64,000 nucleotides of DNA from Flavobacterium soyae (GTDB lineage: Bacteria > Bacteroidota > Bacteroidia > Flavobacteriales > Flavobacteriaceae), in NCBI RefSeq assembly GCF_021245985.1, contig NZ_JAJQXA010000020.1:1-64000 (forward strand). Direction: 5' to 3'. The stretch's first letter is position 1. Each line of letters begins with the position of its first letter. Shown piece by piece: positions 8,986 to 18,668 of this stretch. The notes beneath the pieces were generated by a model. That model did not search any database. It was not told the DNA's origin and worked only from the letters and a program-made list of their open reading frames with translations. Made by a program: the position numbers and the translations under genes.

Positions 8986-10239
8986 ATGACACATACAGAA
9001 AACGCACTTTCGTCAAAATCAGAAATTTTGATTGAAAAAGAGAATAAATACGGAGCTCATAATTATCATCCGCTTCCTGTGGTTTTAGAAAGAGGAGAAG
9101 GAGTTTATGTATGGGATGTTGACGGGAAAAAATACTACGATTTTTTATCGGCTTATTCTGCAGTAAATCAAGGACACTGTCATCCTAAAATTGTAAAAGC
9201 AATGGTAGATCAGGCGCAGACACTAACGCTGACTTCTCGTGCTTTTTACAATGATAAATTAGGAAATTACGAAGAATACGTAACGAAATATTTTGGCTTT
9301 GATAAAGTACTGCCAATGAATACTGGTGCCGAAGCGGTTGAAACTGCTTTGAAAGTTTGTAGAAAATGGGCATATGAAGTAAAAGGAATTCCTGAAAATC
9401 AGGCGCAGGTAATTGTTTGTGAAAACAATTTTCACGGAAGAACCACTACAATTATTTCATTTTCAAATGATGAAACGGCTCGTAAAAACTTTGGACCATT
9501 TACAGATGGATTTATAAAAATTGAATACGATAATCTTGAAGCTCTTGAAAAAGCTTTAGAATCATCAAAAAACATAGCGGGATTTTTGGTTGAACCAATT
9601 CAGGGCGAAGCTGGAGTTTATGTTCCGTCAGAAGGATATTTGGCAAAAGCAAAAGCATTGTGTGAGAAACATAATGTTTTATTTATTGCAGATGAAGTTC
9701 AAACCGGAATTGCACGTACTGGAAAATTATTAGCGGTTCACCACGAAAATGTGCAGCCTGATATTTTGATTTTAGGAAAAGCAATTTCTGGCGGTGTTTA
9801 TCCTGTTTCGGCAGTTTTGTGTAACAACGAAATTATGAATGTTATTAAACCGGGTCAGCACGGATCTACTTTTGGAGGAAATCCTGTTGCGGCGGCGGTT
9901 GCCATTGCGGCTCTTGAAGTTGTTAAAGAAGAAAAACTGGCTGAAAATGCAGAACGTTTAGGAGTTATTTTAAGAAAAGGTTTAAACGAAATTGCTGAAA
10001 GAAATAACTTAATTACGCTTGTTCGCGGTAAAGGTCTTTTGAATGCCATTGTAATTAACAGCGGTGAAGATTCTGATTTAGCATGGGAAATCTGCCTTAA
10101 ATTTAGAGACAACGGATTATTGGCAAAACCTACACACGGAAACAAAATTAGATTTGCTCCGCCATTAGTAATGACTGAAGATCAAATTAAAGAATGTCTT
10201 GAAATTATTGAGAAATCTTTAAATGAATTTAAATCGTAA
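8986..10239 (+). CDS. rocD: Ornithine aminotransferase
   Basis: The 417-residue class III PLP aminotransferase converts ornithine plus 2-oxoglutarate to glutamate semialdehyde and glutamate. Family markers are present: KYGAHNYHPLPVVLERGEG near the N-terminus, LPMNTGAEAVETA, EPIQGEAGV, ADEVQTGIARTG and the PLP lysine K265 in LILGKAISGG. There is no signal peptide, so it is cytoplasmic. Length and motifs agree with OAT and not with acetylornithine aminotransferase. The gene is divergent from an Lrp/AsnC regulator and is followed by a strong terminator, so it is monocistronic. Confidence 0.95.
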   Translation: MTHTENALSSKSEILIEKENKYGAHNYHPLPVVLERGEGVYVWDVDGKKYYDFLSAYSAVNQGHCHPKIVKAMVDQAQTLTLTSRAFYNDKLGNYEEYVTKYFGFDKVLPMNTGAEAVETALKVCRKWAYEVKGIPENQAQVIVCENNFHGRTTTIISFSNDETARKNFGPFTDGFIKIEYDNLEALEKALESSKNIAGFLVEPIQGEAGVYVPSEGYLAKAKALCEKHNVLFIADEVQTGIARTGKLLAVHHENVQPDILILGKAISGGVYPVSAVLCNNEIMNVIKPGQHGSTFGGNPVAAAVAIAALEVVKEEKLAENAERLGVILRKGLNEIAERNNLITLVRGKGLLNAIVINSGEDSDLAWEICLKFRDNGLLAKPTHGNKIRFAPPLVMTEDQIKECLEIIEKSLNEFKS

Positions 10240-10265
10240 AAGACTTTCGTAAAAATTAAAATATA

Positions 10266-10302
10266 TAAAACAGCTGCAAGATTTTGCAGCTGTTTTTATT
10301 TT
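10266..10302 (+). terminator. rocD terminator
   Basis: AACAGCTGCAA (10269-10279) pairs with TTGCAGCTGTT (10284-10294), followed by a T-rich tract on the plus strand. Confidence 0.85.
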
Positions 10303-10513
10303 TTAATAAAAACTGTAACTTTTATTTAATATAACAGAATTTAAATAAAAGTTAATTTTTTATTATTTGAAAAAGCTTATATAGTCCATGTTTTCAATAA
10401 AGTTATTTTCTAAATGTTTTTTTAACTTAATAAATGTAATAAATAAGTATTGTATTACAATTTTAATTTCGTTTATTTGCATTTTTTTAACAAATGTTTA
10501 TAAAATAAATTAT

Positions 10514-10963
10514 ATGAAGCATCTTTTTACGTTTGTTCTATTTGCAGTTTACGCTTTATCTAATGCGCAACAAAAAATTACATTCACATATGATACAGCT
10601 GGAAATCAGTTAAGCCGGGTTTTATGCCTTAGTGGTTGCACCTCAAAGCCAGCCAGAGATATTAAAGAAATCGAAGCAGTTGTAGAGGAAGATCTGCAAA
10701 AATTCTTTCCAGAAGATTTAATTTCTTATTATCCCAATCCTGTGAAAGAAGAATTATATCTTAAATGGGAATTAATAAACGATAATAAAGTCTCTTCAGT
10801 AATAATATATGGATTGAATGGTCAGACATTAAAATCATACTCTAAAATAGAAAGTGTTAATTCTTTGAATATTTCTTTTCAAGGATATTCAATAGGTGTC
10901 TATATAATTGTTTTAAACTACAAAAATGGAGACCAAAAATCAATCAAAATAATTAAACAATAA
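10514..10963 (+). CDS. Small secreted protein with T9SS type A sorting domain
   Basis: The 149-residue protein starts at MKHLFTFVLFAVYALSNAQ, a clean signal peptide. An in-frame extension back to 10388 adds 42 hydrophobic residues in AT-rich DNA and is less likely. After the signal comes one YD-repeat-like segment (ITFTYDTAGNQLSRVL). The C-terminal 75 residues form a type A type IX secretion sorting domain (YYPNPVKEELYLKW, then IYGLNGQTLKSY, ending GDQKSIKIIKQ). It lies 7 bases upstream of the giant RHS gene and is probably co-transcribed with it. It may be a secreted partner of, or fragment derived from, an RHS protein. Confidence 0.8.
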   Translation: MKHLFTFVLFAVYALSNAQQKITFTYDTAGNQLSRVLCLSGCTSKPARDIKEIEAVVEEDLQKFFPEDLISYYPNPVKEELYLKWELINDNKVSSVIIYGLNGQTLKSYSKIESVNSLNISFQGYSIGVYIIVLNYKNGDQKSIKIIKQ

Positions 10964-10970
10964 AGTTATT

Positions 10971-13900
10971 ATGAAACAATTCTACTTATTCATTTTACTT
11001 ATTTTCACTTCTTTAGGTTTTTCTCAAAATTTTACAGATACAAAAGGTGAATTGCAAATTTCCGCTTCTGGCACTGCAACTTATACTTTACCAATTGCAG
11101 TTTCACCTAGTATAAAAGGGGTTGCTCCTACAATAAATCTTAATTATAGCAGTGGCGTAAGGGGTGGTATTGCTGGACAAGGCTGGAGTATTAATAGTAT
11201 TTCAACAATCAGCAGGATAGCTACCCGTCGTGATATTGATGGCTATGTTGATGGTGTCGATTTTGACGCTGATGATAAATTAGCTCTGGATGGACAAAGA
11301 CTATTACTGAAAACAGGAATGTATTGGGCTGCAAATTCTACTTACGAAACGGAATATAAAAGCAATACCAGAATCGAATTAAAAATTGAAGGTACTACAA
11401 CTTATTTTATTGTAACAGCCCCTGATGGTTCAAGAAGCTGGTATGGTTCTAAAGGATCAGGAAGTTTACAGAATTCAGTTTCTGTGAATTCATGGTATAT
11501 AGTTCACTTTGAAGATGTATACGGTAATTTTATTGATTACAATTACAAAACGGTTACTTATAATAGTACAAATCAGTTATATATTGATAATATTGCTTTT
11601 AGTGGAAATGCAGTGGCAGGAATTGCAGCTCAAAATAAAATTACTTTTACTTATAGAGATGCAAGACGTGTTGAAAGAGATTATTTAAAAGGTGTAGCGA
11701 TATATGCAACTAAAATACTAGAAAATATTCAGGTAATTGCTAATAATACATATTTTAGGACATATACACTATCTCACACTTTTGATACTGTTTTAGGTTA
11801 CGAGAGATTAACTAGTATACAGGAACTTAACGGTTTTAATGAACAATCAAATCCTGTAGTTTTTGAATATAATACTAGCCCGTCTACACCACAAAGAACA
11901 GAAAAAGAATATGTTAATAACCTTGATTTTAACGGAGTTGATCTGGCAGGAGATTTTGATGGGGATGGGCGATTAGATTTTACAGCGGTTGGAAATTTAT
12001 ACAATAATTTGTTTAAAAACGATAGTGGGCAAAATCCGATAAATATATCAGGACTCTCATCATTGTATAAATCCACTATAACTACTCTCAAAAATAGTAA
12101 AATCAATCAGTTTAATTCTATTTTAAATCTGCAAAATGATGAATTAAATAGTCTTACGTTTGGAGTTTTTAGCTTGAACAATAATGCTTTATTATTGGAT
12201 TATACTAAAACTATTGATATACCAAATTCTGGAGAATGTAATTCTAATTGTGTTCCTAATAGATGTACTGACGATGGATTTGTAAAAAAACACAATGAAT
12301 ACATTGAAGGAGATTTTAATGGTGATGGTATTTCTGAATTATTGATTTTAGGGTATTCAGAATATAGAAATTATAATTCTGAAGATCCAACAAAAAGAGA
12401 TTGTGTATTTGAGGAAACTGTAGGTTCTACACCGAATATCTGTCGTTTGTTAGATCTTAATCCTTCTAGTTCTATTACTTTAGGGACGATTGGTTATGCA
12501 AACATTGGAACTACTCTTGCTAGTAATTTAAAAGGGGATAAAAGAATGGTTGCTGATTGGAATGGAGATGGGAAATCAGATATTTTAGTAATTAGTGGAA
12601 ATAAGACCTATAAAATAGTAGGCTTTAAACAGCTTGTTGCTGCTCCATGGGTACAATTAGAAATTATTGGCTCAGGAACATTAGATCAATATTCAAACAC
12701 AAAGCAATTGCTTTTAGGAGATTTTAATGGGGATGGAAAAACTGATATTATGATTCCAACCAGCGAAGGAGCGGCGAATGCAGTTCAATGGAACATTTAC
12801 TACAGTAATCCTAATCCTGCCGGAGGAGAATTTTTCGTAAAAGAATTTCTTGATATTGTAGAATACTGGCCTGATACGGGCAGTACTTATAATACCCAGA
12901 GACATTTCAGCAGTTATTTTGCGATGGACATAAATAAGGATGGTAAATCTGATTTAGTACGTGTCTGGAGAAAATATTATAAAGATGACTGGAGTATAAA
13001 TAATCATGATACTCAGTGGCAGGTAACAGGTTTTTCAAATAATATTGGTAAAGTTGGCGGATCGGGCTTTGCTTTAGCCTATGACTCTACTGTTTTTACT
13101 TCAAACTCACCTGATATTCCAATTCCTCTTACTTCTAATTATAGGTACGATGGAGGTAATACCGATTTGGTTTTAGTGCGCGGCCATTATACTAAAATTG
13201 AATATTATCAATTTAACAAAAATGTCGATACCGAAAACAGGTTAAAATCTGTAACGGAATCAAACGGTAATATTAAGCAGACTATTGATTACCTGCCAAT
13301 GGAGGCAGTTGGTGGAGGTTTAGGAAGTGCTTCTACAGATTTTTATTCTTCTGCAGATGCTGTGACTTATCCTAATATAGAAGTTATAAGAAACACTGAA
13401 AGTTATTTAGTCTCTAAATTAACAGCAACCATAAATGGGGTTTCTAAATATCAGGATTTTAGGTATAGAGGATATGTTTCAAACTATAATTATGGAACTG
13501 TAGGTTTTACAAGAACCACTCGAAGCAGCTGGTATTTATCTGCTCCAGATACTAAACTTTGGACGACACAGTATAATGATACTGCATTAAGAGGCGCGAA
13601 TACTATCACCTGGACAAGTACCAATCCTTTAACGGTTTTTGATGCTGTACCTACGGGATTAGTGTCAACTAAAACCAATGTTTTTTCAACGTACACCAAT
13701 CCAGCATCAAAAGTTTATAATGTATTGTTAGATTCACAGACAACCGTTGATGCTTTGTCGGGTATAAAATCTGAAAACACCTATACTTATGATGGTACCG
13801 TAACTTCAGCCAGTTATTACGGTCTGGAAACAAAAAGTGTTTCTAAACAATACAATGTATCAACACTTCAGGGATCAGTCACAACAGATTCGCAATATGA

Positions 13901-16900
13901 TAATAATCCCACAGGCGCGGGCAGTGCATATTATATCGGAAGACCTAAAAAAGTAAATACATTAGCTAATAATGCGGTTTCAGGGGACACACGTACCTCT
14001 GAGGAAGCTTATACGTATAGCGGATTTAATTTAACCAAAACCGAAAAGAAAGGCCATAATACCTACGCTTTAGTAGAAGATATGACTTATGACGGACTTG
14101 GCAACCTGCTGACCAAAACAGTTTCAGCTCCAGGAGCCCCTGCACCGGTTCCGGCAGCAAGAACTATTACCGATGAATACGATGCTGGAAAACGTTTTGT
14201 AGTTAAAAAAACGGACCATCAGGGATTCATTACCAACTATGTTTATAACAATCTGGGGCAGGTAACAAAGTCAACAGATTATATGGGAGTTGTCAGCGAT
14301 TTTATTTATGATAACTGGGGAAAATTAACCAACACTACAATTACTGGTTCTTCTACTACGCCTATTTCTACAACAATTGTATACGCAAAATTAGGAACAG
14401 GAGGGTATACAACAACAACTACGAATAACCTGGATGCCAAAACAGTAGTTGAATATGATGTTATAGGACGAGCAGTTAAGAATTCTGCAAAAGGATTTGC
14501 TGCCAATACCATGGTGACCAAGCAGGTTGTATATGATGGTTTAGGAAGGAAACAAAAAGAAAGCGAGCCGTATTTCTCAACACCAAGTTTGTGGACCAGT
14601 TATGAGTATGATTACCTGATGAGGCCGACAAAAATTACAGCTCCAACCGGAAAAATACAAACTTTATCTTATTCCGTTTTAACCACCACCAGTACAGATG
14701 ATGGTAAAGTTACCACAGCAACTGTAGATGCTTTGGGTAATAAAGTCCAGACTACAGATCCGGGAGGGACGATTAATTTTACTTATTTTGCAAATGGCCA
14801 GTTAAAAGAATCCGATTATCAGGGGAACAAAGTAAAAATAGATATTGACGGATGGGGCAATAAGATCAGAATGGAAGACCCTAGTGCCGGAGTTTATACG
14901 TACAGCTACGATGCTTTTGGCCAGCTGAAAACGGAAACAACTCCAAACGGAACCACTTCGTTGGTATATGATGCGGCAGGTAAAACCACTGAAAAAACAA
15001 TTGCAGGAACACTTACTAACAGTAAAACTACCTACGCCTACAATACTTTGAACCAAATAACAAGCAGTACTTATGTAGACAATATTGAAACAAAAACAAC
15101 TACAAATGTTTATGAGTATGATACACTTAAGAGATTGTATAAAACTACCGAAACAACCCCTTATGCTGTTTTTGTTAAACAATTAGCTTATGATAGTCTA
15201 GGAAGAGTAGAGAAAGAAACTTCTACAGCGACTGCTTCAGGTAAAACAAGTTCTAAAACCGTAAAAAACACTTATCAAAATGGTTTCCCATGGCAGATTT
15301 TGGATGACGCTACCCAGCAGGTTTTATGGCAGACTAACAGTTTAAATGAGAGGGGCCAGCTCTTGACAGCAGCTTTTGGCAACGGTATAGGGATAACCAA
15401 TACATACGATCAATATGGTTATGTTAAGCAGATTAAACATGATAAAACAAGTCCGACGGCTGTCAATATCATGACCCTGAATACTGATTTTGAAATAAAG
15501 AGAGGAAACCTGAACAGCCGTACCAACAGCTTATTCAGTCGAAATGAAACCTATAAATATGATGGTTTAGACCGTTTAACAGAATATACAAACGGACTGG
15601 GTATTCAGGAAACACAGGTTTATGACGATAAAGGAAGGATTACCCAAAACAGTGTCGGGACTTATGAGTATGATACGGCTAAAACCTATCAGAATAAAGC
15701 TATAACCCCAACTCAGGAAGCTGTAGGATATTATGGGAACAGAGAAGGAATCTTTAATGACAGTATGGAAGACCGCACAGGATGGGGAACAGAAAGATCG
15801 CCTGCGACTGTGTTTTACAGTTATGATAATGTTACGGCAGCCCATACAGGTAAAAATTCTTTAAAACTAGCAAATGCCCTTACATCAGAGCAGTATGTGT
15901 ATTCTGATAAATGGGCAGATATCAATAATACTGCGACAACAGATTATACTTATTCTGCATGGGTATACAGCAGCAGCCCACAGGCAGAACTTGTTCTTGT
16001 AATGAAAGATGCACAAGGGGTCTTGAGCTATAATACTGTAGTATCAAATGTAACAGGAAGCTGGACACAGGTTACTAAAACATTTTCAGTTCCGGCTAAC
16101 ATTAAAAAAATCCGTCTGCGTTTAGATAACAACGGACAGGGAAATATCTGGTTTGATGATGTGCAGATACGTAAAACAAGTGATGCTGCTACAGCAGTAA
16201 GAGCCTTGAATATAACCTACAATACCTTTAAAAGTCCGGTACAGATTGAAGAAACCGGAGTAGATAAAATAAGTTTTACTTATAATGACGGTAATGACAG
16301 AAGCTCAATGTTTTATGGAGGCCAGCAAAGCGATAAACTCTTAAGGACCTTCCGTAAGCATTATTCAGCAGACGGCACCATGGAGGTGAAACACAATATT
16401 GTTACCGGTACTGTTGAGTTTGTGATTTACATAGGCGGTGATGGATACAGTGCTCCAGTAGTGTTAAAAAGTGACGGAACCACACAGAATTATTTATATT
16501 TACACAGGGATTATCAGGGAACAATCACAGCTGTTTCAGACCAGTCTGGAGCAGTTGTAGAAAAGAGGTTATTTGATGCCTGGGGTAATATTGTAAAAGT
16601 TCAGGACGGAGCAGGTAATATTTTATCTGGTTTAACCGTTTTAGACAGAGGATATACAGGCCATGAACATCTGCAGAGTATTGGGCTTATACATATGAAC
16701 GGCCGTTTATATGACCCAAAACTACATAGGTTCTTGCAGCCGGATAATTATATACAAGAGCCTTATAATACACAGAATTACAATAAATATGGTTATGTAT
16801 TAAATAATCCGTTAAAGTATACAGATCCAAGCGGGGAATATGCGGAAATTGGATTTTTAGCAGTAGTTGGTATTGGGGCAGCTATTGCAGCGTTAACATA

Positions 16901-17888
16901 CACTATAACAGCATTAGTAGCTGATGTCCCTTTTAGTATTGGCGGTTTAGTGAAAGCAACTTTTATTGGAGCTGCGACATCTGCTGTAACGTTTGGTATT
17001 GGAAGTGCAGCAGGAAGTTTGTTTAGTAATTTCTACTCGCAAGCTGCCTTTCAGGCAGCGGCACATGGAACTTTTCAAGGTGGTATGACTGCTATTTCAG
17101 GAGGTAAATTCTGGAGCGGTTTTGCAGCAGGAGCTTTAAGTAGTATCGCGTCAAGTGCATGGGGTGGAGGAATGAGCTCAGAAACGGTAGATAATGTTAC
17201 AACTGAAACAATGCATCAAGGAATCAGCGGGGCGACGGGTCTGAATAATGGGTTTGGTACAATTGCCTTTGGTACCGTTTCAGGGGGTGCTGGGGCAGCC
17301 CTTACAGGCGGTAATTTTTGGCAGGGCGCAGTTACAGGATTATTTGTAAGTGTATTAAATCATTCTTTTCATGAAAGTGGAGACCCAAATGGTACAGGCT
17401 TAAGTACGAGAAGATATCATAAAGATGAAAATGGTAATATAGACAGCGAAAGTTTAAATTATTTTCCGAGAGGAGATACATCATTATTTAGTAGAGCAGA
17501 ATCGGAACCGTTGCGTCTAGGAGAATTAACAGTATATGGACATGCTAACCATCAGGGACTTTTTGATATTTTTAATTACAATCAAAATATGGGAGTTTCT
17601 AATGTTTTGAAATCTGATAGTGCTATGTGGCGAGATTTTGTAAGTGGAAAAACAAATAGTTTAACCATGGTTTTAAAGGCATGTTATTCGGGTAGTTTAG
17701 AGTTTCAAAATAATATATCACGAGTATTAACAAAACAAAACTCAGGATTAACCATTTATAGTGCTTCTCACAATTGGGGATCAGATGGTAGGGTATTTTA
17801 TACGAAAGCAAATAAAGTAAGACATGATGGTGCTGGTTTTAATAAATATCAAGATGGTAGATATCTTAATCAAGTTAAAAAGAAATAG
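10971..17888 (+). CDS. RHS repeat polymorphic toxin-like protein, caspase-like C-terminus
   Basis: The 2305-residue protein has a signal peptide (ends GFSQ). An SpvB-like N-terminal region carries five FG-GAP type calcium motifs near residues 323, 446, 528, 582 and 652 (for example DFDGDGRLDF). YD/RHS repeats run from about 1040 to 1590, then a jelly-roll carbohydrate-binding-like module (about 1600-1745). The RHS core ends near 1950 (HRDYQGTITAVSD, YDPKLHRFLQPD, YTDPSGEY). The 350-residue variable tail has a glycine/alanine-rich hydrophobic stretch, then YGHANHQG (His2191) and LKACYSGSL (Cys2238). That His/Cys arrangement resembles clan CD (caspase-like) peptidases. A lipoprotein gene follows 28 bases later. 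Toxin activity is inferred from architecture only. Confidence 0.9.
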   Translation: MKQFYLFILLIFTSLGFSQNFTDTKGELQISASGTATYTLPIAVSPSIKGVAPTINLNYSSGVRGGIAGQGWSINSISTISRIATRRDIDGYVDGVDFDADDKLALDGQRLLLKTGMYWAANSTYETEYKSNTRIELKIEGTTTYFIVTAPDGSRSWYGSKGSGSLQNSVSVNSWYIVHFEDVYGNFIDYNYKTVTYNSTNQLYIDNIAFSGNAVAGIAAQNKITFTYRDARRVERDYLKGVAIYATKILENIQVIANNTYFRTYTLSHTFDTVLGYERLTSIQELNGFNEQSNPVVFEYNTSPSTPQRTEKEYVNNLDFNGVDLAGDFDGDGRLDFTAVGNLYNNLFKNDSGQNPINISGLSSLYKSTITTLKNSKINQFNSILNLQNDELNSLTFGVFSLNNNALLLDYTKTIDIPNSGECNSNCVPNRCTDDGFVKKHNEYIEGDFNGDGISELLILGYSEYRNYNSEDPTKRDCVFEETVGSTPNICRLLDLNPSSSITLGTIGYANIGTTLASNLKGDKRMVADWNGDGKSDILVISGNKTYKIVGFKQLVAAPWVQLEIIGSGTLDQYSNTKQLLLGDFNGDGKTDIMIPTSEGAANAVQWNIYYSNPNPAGGEFFVKEFLDIVEYWPDTGSTYNTQRHFSSYFAMDINKDGKSDLVRVWRKYYKDDWSINNHDTQWQVTGFSNNIGKVGGSGFALAYDSTVFTSNSPDIPIPLTSNYRYDGGNTDLVLVRGHYTKIEYYQFNKNVDTENRLKSVTESNGNIKQTIDYLPMEAVGGGLGSASTDFYSSADAVTYPNIEVIRNTESYLVSKLTATINGVSKYQDFRYRGYVSNYNYGTVGFTRTTRSSWYLSAPDTKLWTTQYNDTALRGANTITWTSTNPLTVFDAVPTGLVSTKTNVFSTYTNPASKVYNVLLDSQTTVDALSGIKSENTYTYDGTVTSASYYGLETKSVSKQYNVSTLQGSVTTDSQYDNNPTGAGSAYYIGRPKKVNTLANNAVSGDTRTSEEAYTYSGFNLTKTEKKGHNTYALVEDMTYDGLGNLLTKTVSAPGAPAPVPAARTITDEYDAGKRFVVKKTDHQGFITNYVYNNLGQVTKSTDYMGVVSDFIYDNWGKLTNTTITGSSTTPISTTIVYAKLGTGGYTTTTTNNLDAKTVVEYDVIGRAVKNSAKGFAANTMVTKQVVYDGLGRKQKESEPYFSTPSLWTSYEYDYLMRPTKITAPTGKIQTLSYSVLTTTSTDDGKVTTATVDALGNKVQTTDPGGTINFTYFANGQLKESDYQGNKVKIDIDGWGNKIRMEDPSAGVYTYSYDAFGQLKTETTPNGTTSLVYDAAGKTTEKTIAGTLTNSKTTYAYNTLNQITSSTYVDNIETKTTTNVYEYDTLKRLYKTTETTPYAVFVKQLAYDSLGRVEKETSTATASGKTSSKTVKNTYQNGFPWQILDDATQQVLWQTNSLNERGQLLTAAFGNGIGITNTYDQYGYVKQIKHDKTSPTAVNIMTLNTDFEIKRGNLNSRTNSLFSRNETYKYDGLDRLTEYTNGLGIQETQVYDDKGRITQNSVGTYEYDTAKTYQNKAITPTQEAVGYYGNREGIFNDSMEDRTGWGTERSPATVFYSYDNVTAAHTGKNSLKLANALTSEQYVYSDKWADINNTATTDYTYSAWVYSSSPQAELVLVMKDAQGVLSYNTVVSNVTGSWTQVTKTFSVPANIKKIRLRLDNNGQGNIWFDDVQIRKTSDAATAVRALNITYNTFKSPVQIEETGVDKISFTYNDGNDRSSMFYGGQQSDKLLRTFRKHYSADGTMEVKHNIVTGTVEFVIYIGGDGYSAPVVLKSDGTTQNYLYLHRDYQGTITAVSDQSGAVVEKRLFDAWGNIVKVQDGAGNILSGLTVLDRGYTGHEHLQSIGLIHMNGRLYDPKLHRFLQPDNYIQEPYNTQNYNKYGYVLNNPLKYTDPSGEYAEIGFLAVVGIGAAIAALTYTITALVADVPFSIGGLVKATFIGAATSAVTFGIGSAAGSLFSNFYSQAAFQAAAHGTFQGGMTAISGGKFWSGFAAGALSSIASSAWGGGMSSETVDNVTTETMHQGISGATGLNNGFGTIAFGTVSGGAGAALTGGNFWQGAVTGLFVSVLNHSFHESGDPNGTGLSTRRYHKDENGNIDSESLNYFPRGDTSLFSRAESEPLRLGELTVYGHANHQGLFDIFNYNQNMGVSNVLKSDSAMWRDFVSGKTNSLTMVLKACYSGSLEFQNNISRVLTKQNSGLTIYSASHNWGSDGRVFYTKANKVRHDGAGFNKYQDGRYLNQVKKK

Positions 17889-17916
17889 TTCAAAGTATAA
17901 CTAAAGTAAATTCTAC

Positions 17917-18510
17917 ATGAAAAATTTGAAATTATTAATAATCATTTGTTGTTTATCACTAATTATATGTTGTCAAGAAAAAGAAAAAGATAAAGATAAA
18001 GATATTAGAATTATTGATTCTAATAAAGAAAACTTTAAAAAATCAAAATATTTTAAAGAAGACAGAATTAAAGACAATAAATATAATGTTAAATATTATG
18101 GAAATGATCGTTCGTTTGGAGAGCTAGAGCTTTATTATTCTTATAATAATTCAAGAGTTGAAGAACTTTTACCATATTCTTTAATAATTGTAGAAAAATA
18201 TAAGAAGTATAAACATTGTACAACTGTATTCAATAATTTAATAGAATTTTATACGGGAAAAGATTTTCAGTATGATGGTACAGAAACTAGTTTAGTATTA
18301 TATCTAAAGAATCTTGAAAAATTAAATCAAGATCAAAAAAACTATTTGTTGTATTTTTTAAAATTGGGAGGTGGCAATAATGATTTTGGTAGTATCAATT
18401 ATTTGAGATTATTAAATAGAGAAGGAATCGGTATGGAAAAAAACTTAAAGAAAGCAGATAGTTTAAATGGAGTTTTAAATAAATTTCCACGTTCTGTAAA
18501 AAAGTTTTGA
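17917..18510 (+). CDS. Small lipoprotein, candidate immunity protein
   Basis: The 197-residue protein has a lipoprotein signal (LIICCQEKEKDKD), followed by a lysine/aspartate-rich linker and a folded C-terminal region of about 150 residues. I do not recognise a family. It lies 28 bases downstream of the RHS toxin-like gene on the same strand, is more AT-rich than its neighbours, and is followed by a terminator. In polymorphic toxin systems the gene directly after the variable toxin tail commonly encodes the cognate immunity protein. An envelope lipoprotein would fit a toxin acting outside the cytoplasm. That role is inference from position. Confidence 0.6.
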   Translation: MKNLKLLIIICCLSLIICCQEKEKDKDKDIRIIDSNKENFKKSKYFKEDRIKDNKYNVKYYGNDRSFGELELYYSYNNSRVEELLPYSLIIVEKYKKYKHCTTVFNNLIEFYTGKDFQYDGTETSLVLYLKNLEKLNQDQKNYLLYFLKLGGGNNDFGSINYLRLLNREGIGMEKNLKKADSLNGVLNKFPRSVKKF

Positions 18511-18609
18511 TAAAATAAAGCCCTCATAGTTTATTATACATTCTAATGAAAAGAAGTATAAATATGTCTCTGATTTTGCACATTTTTTTATAGTATTTTT
18601 TTTACAACA

Positions 18610-18647
18610 ACTAAAAAACCATTCGTGAGGACGAATGGTTTTTTTAG
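18610..18647. terminator. Bidirectional terminator between convergent units
   Basis: AACCATTCGT (18617-18626) pairs with ACGAATGGTT (18631-18640) with a 4-base loop. It is flanked by an A-run on the left and a T-run on the right. It serves the RHS/lipoprotein unit and the converging SusC/SusD unit. Confidence 0.85.
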
Positions 18648-18668
18648 GCTTAACAAAAAATCGTCACT

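Noticed and set aside
10388..10513. N-terminal extension of the small T9SS protein
   Set aside because: It would bury the signal peptide behind 42 hydrophobic residues. The internal Met gives a normal signal peptide.
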